A stretch of 28,764 bases of DNA from Pedobacter sp. (GTDB taxonomy: Bacteria > Bacteroidota > Bacteroidia > Sphingobacteriales > Sphingobacteriaceae), in the NCBI GenBank assembly GCA_004295885.1, contig SEDG01000016.1, positions 1-28,764 of the forward strand, written 5' to 3'. Of the stretch, positions 15,725 through 24,106 are shown in pieces. The position numbers and the translations under genes are program-made. Each line of letters begins with the position of its first letter. Within the stretch, counting starts at the first letter, position 1. The notes under the pieces are model-generated. The model saw only the letters and a list, made by a program, of their open reading frames with translations. It was not told where the DNA came from and ran no database searches.

Positions 15725-18700
15725 TTAAAGACCTACGTTAAGTCCGAATACAAAACCTCTATTAAATGTAGAACTTACACTATTGTTAGAAGCAAAAGCA
15801 GCATCAGGATCTATCCAATCTACATTAGAATAAATTAAGCCAGGATTTAATACTTGGGCGTATACTCTAATTTTAGATAAGGTTAACTTTTTAGCGATGC
15901 TTTGAGGGAAGACATAACCCAGAGAGATATTTCTGATTTTTATAAAAGAAGCATCTTGATAGTTCATTGCCGATCTATAAGTATCGCCAACTGCATTGCC
16001 GTAGTTCGGTGCTGGGTAATTATTGGTTGGGTTTGTTGGTGTCCAATAATCTACTTGACGTTGTGCAAAGCGACCTTGTAATGATTCTGCTCCTGTTGCT
16101 ATTAAGAAGTTATAACGAGCAATCATAAAAATAGAAAGATCGAAGTTTTTGTAGTTAAAGGTATTTGTCATACCACCGGTCCAACTTGGTGTATAACTGC
16201 CTCTTATTTTCCTGTCATTGTTAGGGTCTATTTTATAGTCGCCATTTAAATCTCTAACCTTTATACTGCCAGCTTTAAAGAAACTTGCTGGTACTAGATT
16301 AGCATTAAATTTAGCCATCTCCGCCATATCTTCAGGCGTATTTTGCCAAATTCCGTCCTTCACATAATCATATGCTACTCTAACTCTTTGCCCAATAAAT
16401 AAGTTGCTATTAATTACATCGCCGTTGGCCAATTTTGTAATTTCATCTTTACTTGTTGAAAAACTTAGGGTTGTAGACCAGTTAAAGTCCTTGTTTTTAA
16501 CATTGATGGTACTTAAAGTAATATCAATCCCTTTATTTTTGGTTTCTCCAATATTATCAAATGATGTAGTATATCCATTAATTGAAGCAATTGGTTTCTC
16601 TAAAAGTAAATCTGTAGTAGTTGATTTATACAAATCAATTGACCCATCTACCCTGCCTTTTACGATGCTAAAATCTAAACCCAAGTTGTATTGCAAAGTG
16701 TGCTCCCAGCCTAACTCCTTATTAGGAAGTGTTGGAGGGTTTGCTAATGATGCATCAGAAGAAACATATCCGGTTTGTACTGAACTACCAAATGTATAAG
16801 TTAATGGTTGTAATAAACCTAATGTAGTACCGTAACTTATAGCAGAATTACCTACACTACCAACACCGACACGAAGTTTAAGTTGGTCAATCCATTTGAT
16901 GTCTTTGATAAAATCTTCCTGATCTAAACGCCAAGCTAATGCTGCTGATGGGAAAAAATCCCATTTGTTTCCTGGTGCTAGTTGTGAAGCTCCATCCCAA
17001 CGGGCAGAGGCAGTTAACAAATATTTGCTGTTAAAACCATAATTAACCCTTGCCATATAAGAAATCAAAGTGTTTTTACTTAAACCTGTGCTAAAAGCAT
17101 CTAAGCTCGGGATACTCGAACCGCTTAAAGCATACCAAAGGGGTTTGCTCAATGGAATTTTCGTTCCCGTCATCGACGAGTTTTCTTGTTTAAATAGCGA
17201 GGAACTTTGCAATAGCGTTACGCCGAAGTTGTGCTTTTTAATGGTCTTATCATAATATAACAAATGATCTAGCGTATAAGCAAACCTACTATTCTGATTC
17301 AACTGAGCATAGTTCGTAGCTCCAGGCTCACCAGCGCCGCGGTTTATAGACTTAGCATCTTGGTACCTTCCATTATATAGGTTATAAAAATCTGGACCAA
17401 AATTAATGCGGTATTTAAAGTCTTTTAAGAAACTTACCTGTGCATAAATCGACCCGGTTGCTCTCAATACCTTGTTTAAGTTAACGTTATACAAATCTTC
17501 ACCTATCGGATTCAGAATATTAATATCTGCTCCTGGGAGGTTAATTCTATTTCCATTCACATCGTAAGGCACTGCCAATGGTAGCATACCTTGTGCTGCT
17601 CCATATAAACTAGTAGAGCCAGTTGCATTACCGGTAGAGTAACCGTAATTCTGCAATCCGTAGGATGCATTGATACTTGTACCCATTTTAAACCACTTTA
17701 CTGGGGTTATTTCTATATTTAGTTTTGAGCTGTAACGATTGTAATCCTGTCCTAACTGTGTTCCAACCTGATTTAGGTAGCCAAATGATCCGTAAGCGGT
17801 CATTTTATCTGTACCTCCACTTGCGCTTAATGTATGATCTTGTGTAATACCAGTCTTCATCACTAAGCCTGTCCAATCTGTAGTCGGAACCAAGTCGCCG
17901 TTATAAGTTCCGTTAACCCAACCCTTCGCCAAGTTTTCCAAAACATAAGTATCACCAGCAAATATTTTTTGATCTGCAGCTAGTGTAGGCACATCAGGGT
18001 ATTTTCTAGAATCGGTAGCTGGTAGTGCCCTAAAAGCGTTTCGTCTGAACTCTATATACTGTGCGGAGTTCATCATCTCGGTTCTATCTTGTATGGTCTC
18101 AAAATTCGTCGTTCCAACATAGTCCAAAGAAAGCTTTCCAGCTCTACCTTTTTTTGTAGTTATTAAAACAACACCATTTGCACCCCTTGAGCCATAAACA
18201 GCAGTAGCTGATGCGTCTTTCAAAATGTCAATTGTTTCGATATCGTTTGGATTTATGCTTTCGATCCCACCAGCTGCTAAAGGAATATTGTCTACAACAT
18301 ACAAAGGAGAATTACTAGCGTTGATAGATCTTAAACCTCTAATTAAAATAGAACCAACTTGTCCTGGACGCTCATTGGAAGTGATATCAACCCCTGCAGC
18401 TTTACCCTGTATGGCTTGCAAAGCATTCTGAACTGGTCTCGACCGAATTTGCTCGGCGTTTACACTAGAGATAGCCCCCGTTAAATCACTTTTCTTTACC
18501 GCATTATAACCTACCACCACAACCTCGTTAAGATCATTAGTTGAACTAGTCAGCTGAATATTAACTGTTGTTTGTCCGCTAACTGCTTTTTCTACTGTTG
18601 TAAACCCAATATAGGAAACAATTAATACTGGGTTAGTTACATTGGCGGGAATAGTAATGCTAAAGTTTCCATTACCGTCGGTGGTTGCTGTAGCCGTACC

Positions 18701-18952
18701 ATTTTTCAACTTTATGCCTACGCCCGGTAAAACCTCACCTTTTTCATCAGTTACCTTTCCAGTGATGACAGTATCAAACTTTTTAGTAGTTGAGACCTTG
18801 TCTTTCGACGAATTTTTAAGATTTATATCCGTTGCTTTAACATTGCTCACGAATACAACTATGGCTAGAGTCGACAGACCTATTTTCAGCAGCTTTCTGC
18901 CAAATAACTCTTTTCGCCAACAGCGTTGATTTGAGTAAAGATTTAAATTCAT
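15725..18952 (-). CDS. susC: SusC/RagA-family TonB-linked outer-membrane transporter
   Basis: 1075 residues. A signal-like hydrophobic segment (about 22-41) is followed by a carboxypeptidase-regulatory-like domain 'TGKVTDEKGEVLPGVGIKLKNG' (about 64-145), then 'LNEVVVVGYNAVKKSDLTGAIS', the SusC family junction, and the plug ('ALQAIQGKAAGVDITSNERPG', 'ILIRGLRSINASNSPLYVVD', 'TIDILKDASATAVYGSRGANG'). The remaining 800 residues are beta-barrel strands ending in 'FNRGFVFGLNVGL' with the aromatic/aliphatic alternation typical of an outer-membrane barrel. It imports nutrients with TonB energy and partners the SusD next to it. There is no N-terminal STN domain, so control by a FecI/FecR-type pair is unlikely. 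Confidence 0.96.
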   Translation of the reverse strand: MNLNLYSNQRCWRKELFGRKLLKIGLSTLAIVVFVSNVKATDINLKNSSKDKVSTTKKFDTVITGKVTDEKGEVLPGVGIKLKNGTATATTDGNGNFSITIPANVTNPVLIVSYIGFTTVEKAVSGQTTVNIQLTSSTNDLNEVVVVGYNAVKKSDLTGAISSVNAEQIRSRPVQNALQAIQGKAAGVDITSNERPGQVGSILIRGLRSINASNSPLYVVDNIPLAAGGIESINPNDIETIDILKDASATAVYGSRGANGVVLITTKKGRAGKLSLDYVGTTNFETIQDRTEMMNSAQYIEFRRNAFRALPATDSRKYPDVPTLAADQKIFAGDTYVLENLAKGWVNGTYNGDLVPTTDWTGLVMKTGITQDHTLSASGGTDKMTAYGSFGYLNQVGTQLGQDYNRYSSKLNIEITPVKWFKMGTSINASYGLQNYGYSTGNATGSTSLYGAAQGMLPLAVPYDVNGNRINLPGADINILNPIGEDLYNVNLNKVLRATGSIYAQVSFLKDFKYRINFGPDFYNLYNGRYQDAKSINRGAGEPGATNYAQLNQNSRFAYTLDHLLYYDKTIKKHNFGVTLLQSSSLFKQENSSMTGTKIPLSKPLWYALSGSSIPSLDAFSTGLSKNTLISYMARVNYGFNSKYLLTASARWDGASQLAPGNKWDFFPSAALAWRLDQEDFIKDIKWIDQLKLRVGVGSVGNSAISYGTTLGLLQPLTYTFGSSVQTGYVSSDASLANPPTLPNKELGWEHTLQYNLGLDFSIVKGRVDGSIDLYKSTTTDLLLEKPIASINGYTTSFDNIGETKNKGIDITLSTINVKNKDFNWSTTLSFSTSKDEITKLANGDVINSNLFIGQRVRVAYDYVKDGIWQNTPEDMAEMAKFNANLVPASFFKAGSIKVRDLNGDYKIDPNNDRKIRGSYTPSWTGGMTNTFNYKNFDLSIFMIARYNFLIATGAESLQGRFAQRQVDYWTPTNPTNNYPAPNYGNAVGDTYRSAMNYQDASFIKIRNISLGYVFPQSIAKKLTLSKIRVYAQVLNPGLIYSNVDWIDPDAAFASNNSVSSTFNRGFVFGLNVGL

Positions 18953-19095
18953 AGTTTAATAGAGTTGATAAATATTTAGGTTTTGATTAATTGATTAGAG
19001 GCTTGATGCTAAAAATTCAGTAGAACAATATTTTGCTGATCATTAAATTTTTGGCAATTAGCCATTAGTTGTTAGGCGGCTACATAGTTTAGGAG

Positions 19096-19126
19096 CAAAA
19101 TTAGAAGCCAGAGAATGGTTATAAAC
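19096..19126 (-). promoter_or_regulatory. Possible susC promoter
   Basis: On the minus strand TAATTTTG (19103-19096) is a perfect -7 element. The -33 position about 19 bases upstream reads GTTT, a weak match. The leader to susC would be about 135 bases. Confidence 0.4.
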
Positions 19127-19266
19127 GAATTGGCGATGATAATTAATATGCGATGTGATAAAGTACAAAACTTGGTTTGGTATCTTTTCCATCGCTGAAG
19201 AGTTAGCAAGACTTTTCATAGGATTTACAATTGGTTATACGAGATTAAGCGTATTTTTTTATAAAT

Positions 19267-19285
19267 CCATCCTGTACCATCCTGT
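19267..19285. repeat. Direct repeat CCATCCTGT x2
   Basis: Two perfect 9-base copies with one base between, a 10-base period (one helical turn). This spacing is common for tandem binding sites of dimeric regulators. It could also be a chance or slippage product. Confidence 0.5.
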
Positions 19286-19351
19286 CGAAACAATAATACC
19301 TCGTTCGTGATAGGGTTATACCAGCATATCTATTTCTACAAATTTAACTCG

Positions 19352-19414
19352 GGGTTAAGACGGATTTCGTTCGGGTTTATTTGTCGTAAGTCCGAACAAA
19401 ATCCGTCTTAACCC
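19352..19414. repeat. Long inverted repeat / hairpin
   Basis: Arms of 23 bases (19352-19374 and 19392-19414) pair with one mismatch; they begin GGGTTAAGACGGATTT and end AAATCCGTCTTAACCC. If G-U pairs are allowed the stem extends inward by about five pairs to a 7-base loop. There is no following T-run, so it is not a standard terminator. It stands about 300 bases upstream of the three-gene cluster. Confidence 0.75.
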
Positions 19415-19590
19415 ATACGATTTTATGAACACGATACTACGCAGTATTAACCAAAGGTTAATCATCTATTTCTTTGAGTTACTTGCATTAAGGGCAATCC
19501 AATAATAAAATGAAGCAGACGATTCTATTTTGAATAAAATACCAGAAAGGTTAAGTCACCTAACTAATTCATTTTTCCCTAGCTATAATT

Positions 19591-19617
19591 ACCCTATTCA
19601 GGTAAATCAAATAGGGT
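19591..19617. promoter_or_regulatory. Inverted repeat ACCCTATT / AATAGGGT
   Basis: Perfect 8-base arms with an 11-base spacer, about 30 bases upstream of the -33 element proposed for the three-gene cluster. Overlaps the left arm of a second, wider inverted repeat (GGGTGAAAT at 19614). Candidate operator. Confidence 0.45.
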
Positions 19618-19646
19618 GAAATCATCCTTTAAAAAGGGGGATATGA

Positions 19647-19680
19647 GTTGAAATTTTCCTTTAAGTCTTAGATAGATTTG
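19647..19680 (+). promoter_or_regulatory. Candidate promoter of the three-gene cluster
   Basis: GTTG (19647-19650), a 22-base spacer, then TAGATTTG (19673-19680), a full -7 match. Predicted start near 19687, giving a leader of about 28 bases. The -7 is overlapped by an inverted repeat TTAAGTC (19661-19667)/GACTTAA (19680-19686), and the whole promoter is bracketed by GGGTGAAAT (19614-19622) and ATTTCACCC (19689-19697). Confidence 0.5.
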
Positions 19681-19714
19681 ACTTAACAATTTCACCCCTA
19701 ATAACCAATAAACC

Positions 19715-22700
19715 ATGGAAACTCTGAATTTACATTTTGCACTGGAGCATAATAAAAGAGAAATTTTTATACAGGCAAATGGAAAAACAATCAAACTGGA
19801 GTCATATCGAGATCATCCTCAGAAATTTAAAGAACACTGCCAATCCAATTTGGCATTGAGAATGATACCTACCGAAAAGCAAGACTTGGTTACACATTTT
19901 GTAGAAGGTCTTGAATTACCAATTGATAGCATTTCAAGATTAAGTATTGTAAGCCCAGCAAAAAAAACAGACGATATTTTACCTGACCTGTTAGCTGTTC
20001 ATATGCATGTGCCGCAGAGAGCTTATAGAAAGAACTTATTAAAAAGCAATTCGAAACATACACCATTTCCATTGGTATTGGATTTGTTAGGTGTTAAAAA
20101 GCAACTGTTAACTGCAACGAATGCACTAGATCTTCACGCTGCCGCTTCGTTAATAGTAAATGGTCCACTATCAACTGCACGTTCGATCATTTCCCATCAT
20201 CCTGATCTAGGCACAATTGACGTAGATGTAGCTAGTGATGTATTTAAAAATCACATGCAAGATACCAACGACTTTTTGCAATTGATTAATTATATCAGTA
20301 GCAATGGCGATGAGACAGAAGATCCATGGTATACAAAGACCTATAGTAGTAGGCTAGATCCTGACACCAAAGAGTCTATTCCAATGGAACCATCAGAGGA
20401 AGAGTTTGGCGATGGAGAAAAAGTAGCTTGGCCAAAGTTGCCAGGAACTGACACGAAAGTTATTCCTCTCTATAATTTAAGTGATGCTGAGAGTGGTTCA
20501 ACCTCTGGTGGAGTGATTGCAGCAGCTACGGGTGCAGTTTGTTCTATTTTAAAGAAAGTTAAAAATGATGCTGAGTTTAAAGGAAAATTATGGGATAGAC
20601 CACAAGGTGTTACCAGCAAGAAATCGAATAATGTTTCTCCTAAGGCACCTCCAATAAATTTAAAGGCATCTGATGGCAAATTTATCGTTAAACAGGAAAG
20701 TGATTCAGACTATGGATTAGATCTATACTGGGATAAACTTTCTTATGATAATGGTACAATTAGCTTTCCCATGCGTAATTGGCCTAATCGTTTCTTAAGT
20801 GTATACATCGAGTACTTAAGGGCAGATGGAAGCCCCATTCCTTGGAGTGAATTAGAAACGTCGAAGGAAAAAGATGACCTAGTTAAACCCGATGGAATTT
20901 TAGGCCCAACGCTTGAGGCCATTTTTGCCAAACAACATAATAACAAAGCCACTACTAAGCTATTTTGGGGAATAATGCCCGCTGGTAATCAAGTATTTGG
21001 CATTCCTTTCTGGACAGAAGAACAGCCAATCTTTTTTAAATGGCCACATGATAAGGACAATGTGCCAATGGCTTCAAAAGCTAATGTGTATTTGGGCGGA
21101 TTTGGAATGGCAAAAGCCTTTAAAGATTGGGATGAAGATGTAGATTTAGCAGGCGTACTCGGTACTGGCTTAATTAGCTTTGGGGTTACGGCCGCTAGTA
21201 TGGCGCTCACTATAAAAGTATTAGGTCCTTTGCAGAAAAAATTGAAAGAATCTCAATATTTTCTGGCCATATGTGGTATGGGCGCAGTAATGGGAGCTGC
21301 CAGTGTAATTACAACAGCTGCACTTGGCAGAGCGGATCTTGCCAAAACGGTTGGCTCTAAGTTATCAAATATTGTGGCCGGAATTATGTTTGGACAAGTG
21401 ACACAGAAATTATTGTTACCCATTATCTATAAAAGGGCAATTGCAGAATTTCAGCGCTATTGCTTCTTAGATTTGACAACGCAACAGGTATTACAACAAG
21501 CGCCATTTGCAGGATGGGCGTTAAAATTAATCAGCGTAGTTGGCGATATAGCTGCAATGGCAGCAACAACCATTCAATGTGGACTTTCACCTGCCACTTA
21601 CAGGTATCAAGTGCAAGCTACCATGAATGTTCATGTTAAAATTAAACCTGACCCAAATCATGGCACTATGCATCAAGATCCCATTTGGCCAATGGTAGCT
21701 GATCACTGGGTAGTGATGTTAAAATACCCGAAGGCTGGTAGCGATACTGGCGGAATGACTTTCGTACAAGCAGGCCCAATGCCGGCAAAACATGATGAAC
21801 ATTTGTCAATTTCGTTTTTAGATGTTCCTGCTGGCGGAAAAGTAGAGATTAGTGCAGTGGTTTATTCCAAAGACGATTGGATTGCAGGAAGATGGGATAG
21901 TGGCCCAAAAGCAGCTATGCCTAATGATGCTGGAAATCTAGAATTTACAGGAGCTATTGTAGAAAGTATAGTGCCCTTACTTTCCACTACCAAATATACG
22001 GAGCGCCAACGCATAGGCTATGATTCTAATCAAAAGAAACACAAATGGGTAATGACCTCTTTTGGTATCGAATCCAAATTTCTTTCAGATTTCCAAAAAG
22101 GAAATTTAACGCCAGATTGTCGTTCATCTTTCGCAAACAATGGAATCTGGCTCCCACCAAATAATGACCTTAAAATATCCACTATTGAAACCGACAAACA
22201 ATGGCATATTTTAAATAAAAATACAGGAACCATTTATAGATGTTTCTATGTCGAAATATATAATAACGGTAAAACGGGCAAAGATAAAGTAGTGCATTAT
22301 CAAATCAATGTAGAAAACATGACCCGTCCTACGCCGCCACTTCCGTATCCAAAAACTATTTGTGATACTTCTGGAGATGGACACAATATTTGTCAACTCG
22401 TCAATCTAAGTATCAACAATAAAGCATACCAACTAGGCTATGTTTGGAAGGCCTCTGGACTCAACTTGCCAAAAGATAAGACTACCAATCCACGTGTAAA
22501 TACCCAGATGTACTGCATGCAAAGTATTTCAACACTTAGTCAGCCATCAGACTTGATGATCCAATCAAAGGTTGGGTTTTCTGAAATGCCCTTTATTGCA
22601 TACAATCAATTTGGCCTAACACCTTTGTTCCAGTTAGATTTCAACACCTGCAGTCTTACGCTAAATGACAGCAACAATAAGCCTGTTCCGGCTAATGTTC

Positions 22701-24106
22701 AGAGAGAATTTAAGCTAAGGGCATTTGACATTCCTGCAACTGCTGCGGTGAATGTGACTAAGTCAAATTCCGATTGGCGTATTATTGATGGTAATGATTT
22801 GATTTACAACCTGATAATTAGCATGGAGGTAGTGGAAGGTGCATGGAAAAAAGTAATCAGTGTGTTTAATTATGTTGTTCCTGAATCAACAGATTTTTAT
22901 CTAGATTCTAGAATGGATAAGGATGGAAATTATCATTTACGTACGGTGAGTTTTAATGATGGGATTCCAGGGAGCTATGAATTTAATGTTGATTTTGATG
23001 AAACATCGAGAACTAGCTGGGGATCATTTCCAATTCCTAAGGGAAGTGTATTGTACAAAATTGTTGTACATCCAGGTGGTTATGTAATCGGAATTGACTT
23101 TGGGCTCAATAAGCTATGGAAGCTTAAACTTAATGAACATGCATCAACAATGAAAGATGCACCAATGGCCACGCCACTTTCTGGAGAAGGAAACCTAGAA
23201 GGGTTGATTAGTCAACCGAAAGGAATTACCATTGCTGCCGACGGCAGGATTATAGTATTGGAAGAAGGAAATAAACGTTTTCAATCTTTCGATGTAAATG
23301 GCAATCCCGTAGCCGGCTTTAAAGGCAACTTGGCTTTTGAAACTTCTAAAATAGACCCCAACTCTCTAGATGAGACTAAACTTACTGCTGTTTTAAAAAA
23401 TAACTACCAAGAAAGTGTGCCAACCAGCTACTTGAGAAAAATGTTATTTGACATTGATGATATTGATGTGATGAAAAGCTTAGATAAGGGAGAAGTAAGT
23501 GAAGAGCTTAAATATTATTTTAAGAAAAAATTACATGAACTTCCTGAAAAAGATGCTGATACTAAAATTGAAGTAACGAAAAAAGGATCGCTTTGGTTTG
23601 TGACAAATACTGTAGAATCAACATTTTACGATTTGAGATGGAACAATACGGCCACATGCATCGAAGTATATTATGCAAGTTCATTCAAAATAAATGTAGT
23701 CGCCAAAAAGAAAGAGTGGCTCATAATAGATCAATGCAATTCGTTAACATTCAAGGTAACCAAAAAAGGAACAGGTAACCTGCTTAGTTTCCAACAACTT
23801 ATTGCTACGGCAGCCTTACGACAACAAACCTTACGAATCGACTACTTAGATGTGGCCATTGAAGATAAAGGGTATATCTATGTTTTATATATGGAAACAG
23901 ATGGTTCAACGGCAGATAAGTATAAGCTAGACATCTATAATCCAGATGGCACTGTATTATTGGCACAACCTTTATCTGGCATAGCTGCAGCCAAGATGGC
24001 TGTCGACAAATGGCGTACGCTATGGACACTAAATTATGAAAAATATTTGGGTCCAGATAATAGGACTGAGCCAACTGTAAGTGGATGGATTCCATCAACT
24101 AAATAA
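19715..24106 (+). CDS. Large unknown protein with hydrophobic core and NHL-like propeller
   Basis: 1463 residues; I do not recognise the family as a whole. No signal peptide: the N-terminus (1-60) is polar. Residues 1-230 are mixed alpha/beta and end in an acidic linker. About 474-626 is an unusual Gly/Ala-rich hydrophobic region with four helix-like segments (around 478-500, 515-537, 552-571, 600-622) that could enter a membrane. About 630-1050 is beta-rich with scattered Cys and Trp. About 1060-1440 looks like a beta-propeller with NHL-type blades: 'SQPKGITIAADGRIIVLEEG', 'RFQSFDVNGNPVAGF', 'YLDVAIEDKGYIYVLYMETD', 'KLDIYNPDGTVL', interrupted by a helical insert at about 1205-1300. It is the first gene of a tight three-gene unit; its stop overlaps the next start by one base. 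It could be a membrane-active toxin or a scaffold, but this is speculation. Confidence 0.75.
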   Translation: METLNLHFALEHNKREIFIQANGKTIKLESYRDHPQKFKEHCQSNLALRMIPTEKQDLVTHFVEGLELPIDSISRLSIVSPAKKTDDILPDLLAVHMHVPQRAYRKNLLKSNSKHTPFPLVLDLLGVKKQLLTATNALDLHAAASLIVNGPLSTARSIISHHPDLGTIDVDVASDVFKNHMQDTNDFLQLINYISSNGDETEDPWYTKTYSSRLDPDTKESIPMEPSEEEFGDGEKVAWPKLPGTDTKVIPLYNLSDAESGSTSGGVIAAATGAVCSILKKVKNDAEFKGKLWDRPQGVTSKKSNNVSPKAPPINLKASDGKFIVKQESDSDYGLDLYWDKLSYDNGTISFPMRNWPNRFLSVYIEYLRADGSPIPWSELETSKEKDDLVKPDGILGPTLEAIFAKQHNNKATTKLFWGIMPAGNQVFGIPFWTEEQPIFFKWPHDKDNVPMASKANVYLGGFGMAKAFKDWDEDVDLAGVLGTGLISFGVTAASMALTIKVLGPLQKKLKESQYFLAICGMGAVMGAASVITTAALGRADLAKTVGSKLSNIVAGIMFGQVTQKLLLPIIYKRAIAEFQRYCFLDLTTQQVLQQAPFAGWALKLISVVGDIAAMAATTIQCGLSPATYRYQVQATMNVHVKIKPDPNHGTMHQDPIWPMVADHWVVMLKYPKAGSDTGGMTFVQAGPMPAKHDEHLSISFLDVPAGGKVEISAVVYSKDDWIAGRWDSGPKAAMPNDAGNLEFTGAIVESIVPLLSTTKYTERQRIGYDSNQKKHKWVMTSFGIESKFLSDFQKGNLTPDCRSSFANNGIWLPPNNDLKISTIETDKQWHILNKNTGTIYRCFYVEIYNNGKTGKDKVVHYQINVENMTRPTPPLPYPKTICDTSGDGHNICQLVNLSINNKAYQLGYVWKASGLNLPKDKTTNPRVNTQMYCMQSISTLSQPSDLMIQSKVGFSEMPFIAYNQFGLTPLFQLDFNTCSLTLNDSNNKPVPANVQREFKLRAFDIPATAAVNVTKSNSDWRIIDGNDLIYNLIISMEVVEGAWKKVISVFNYVVPESTDFYLDSRMDKDGNYHLRTVSFNDGIPGSYEFNVDFDETSRTSWGSFPIPKGSVLYKIVVHPGGYVIGIDFGLNKLWKLKLNEHASTMKDAPMATPLSGEGNLEGLISQPKGITIAADGRIIVLEEGNKRFQSFDVNGNPVAGFKGNLAFETSKIDPNSLDETKLTAVLKNNYQESVPTSYLRKMLFDIDDIDVMKSLDKGEVSEELKYYFKKKLHELPEKDADTKIEVTKKGSLWFVTNTVESTFYDLRWNNTATCIEVYYASSFKINVVAKKKEWLIIDQCNSLTFKVTKKGTGNLLSFQQLIATAALRQQTLRIDYLDVAIEDKGYIYVLYMETDGSTADKYKLDIYNPDGTVLLAQPLSGIAAAKMAVDKWRTLWTLNYEKYLGPDNRTEPTVSGWIPSTK

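Larger units (their letters stand above)
18953..19714. other. 762-base gene-free region rich in inverted repeats
   Basis: No convincing gene on either strand; the single minus-strand reading frame reaching into it runs antisense to the next gene and lacks conserved sequence. The region separates the divergent susC operon and the three-gene cluster. It holds a possible susC promoter, a 9-base direct repeat, a very long hairpin, and several inverted repeats around the cluster's likely promoter. An undetected small RNA here is possible. Confidence 0.6.

Noticed and set aside
15725..18952. Control of susC by an ECF sigma/anti-sigma pair
   Set aside because: SusC lacks the N-terminal STN signalling domain and no such genes lie next to it.
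19352..19414. Insertion-sequence ends or a rho-independent terminator
   Set aside because: The arms enclose only a short loop and no transposase gene, and no T-run follows on either side.
19594..19794. Minus-strand reading frame of 66 residues at the start of the cluster
   Set aside because: It is antisense to the first cluster gene, has no conserved motif and overlaps the likely promoter.
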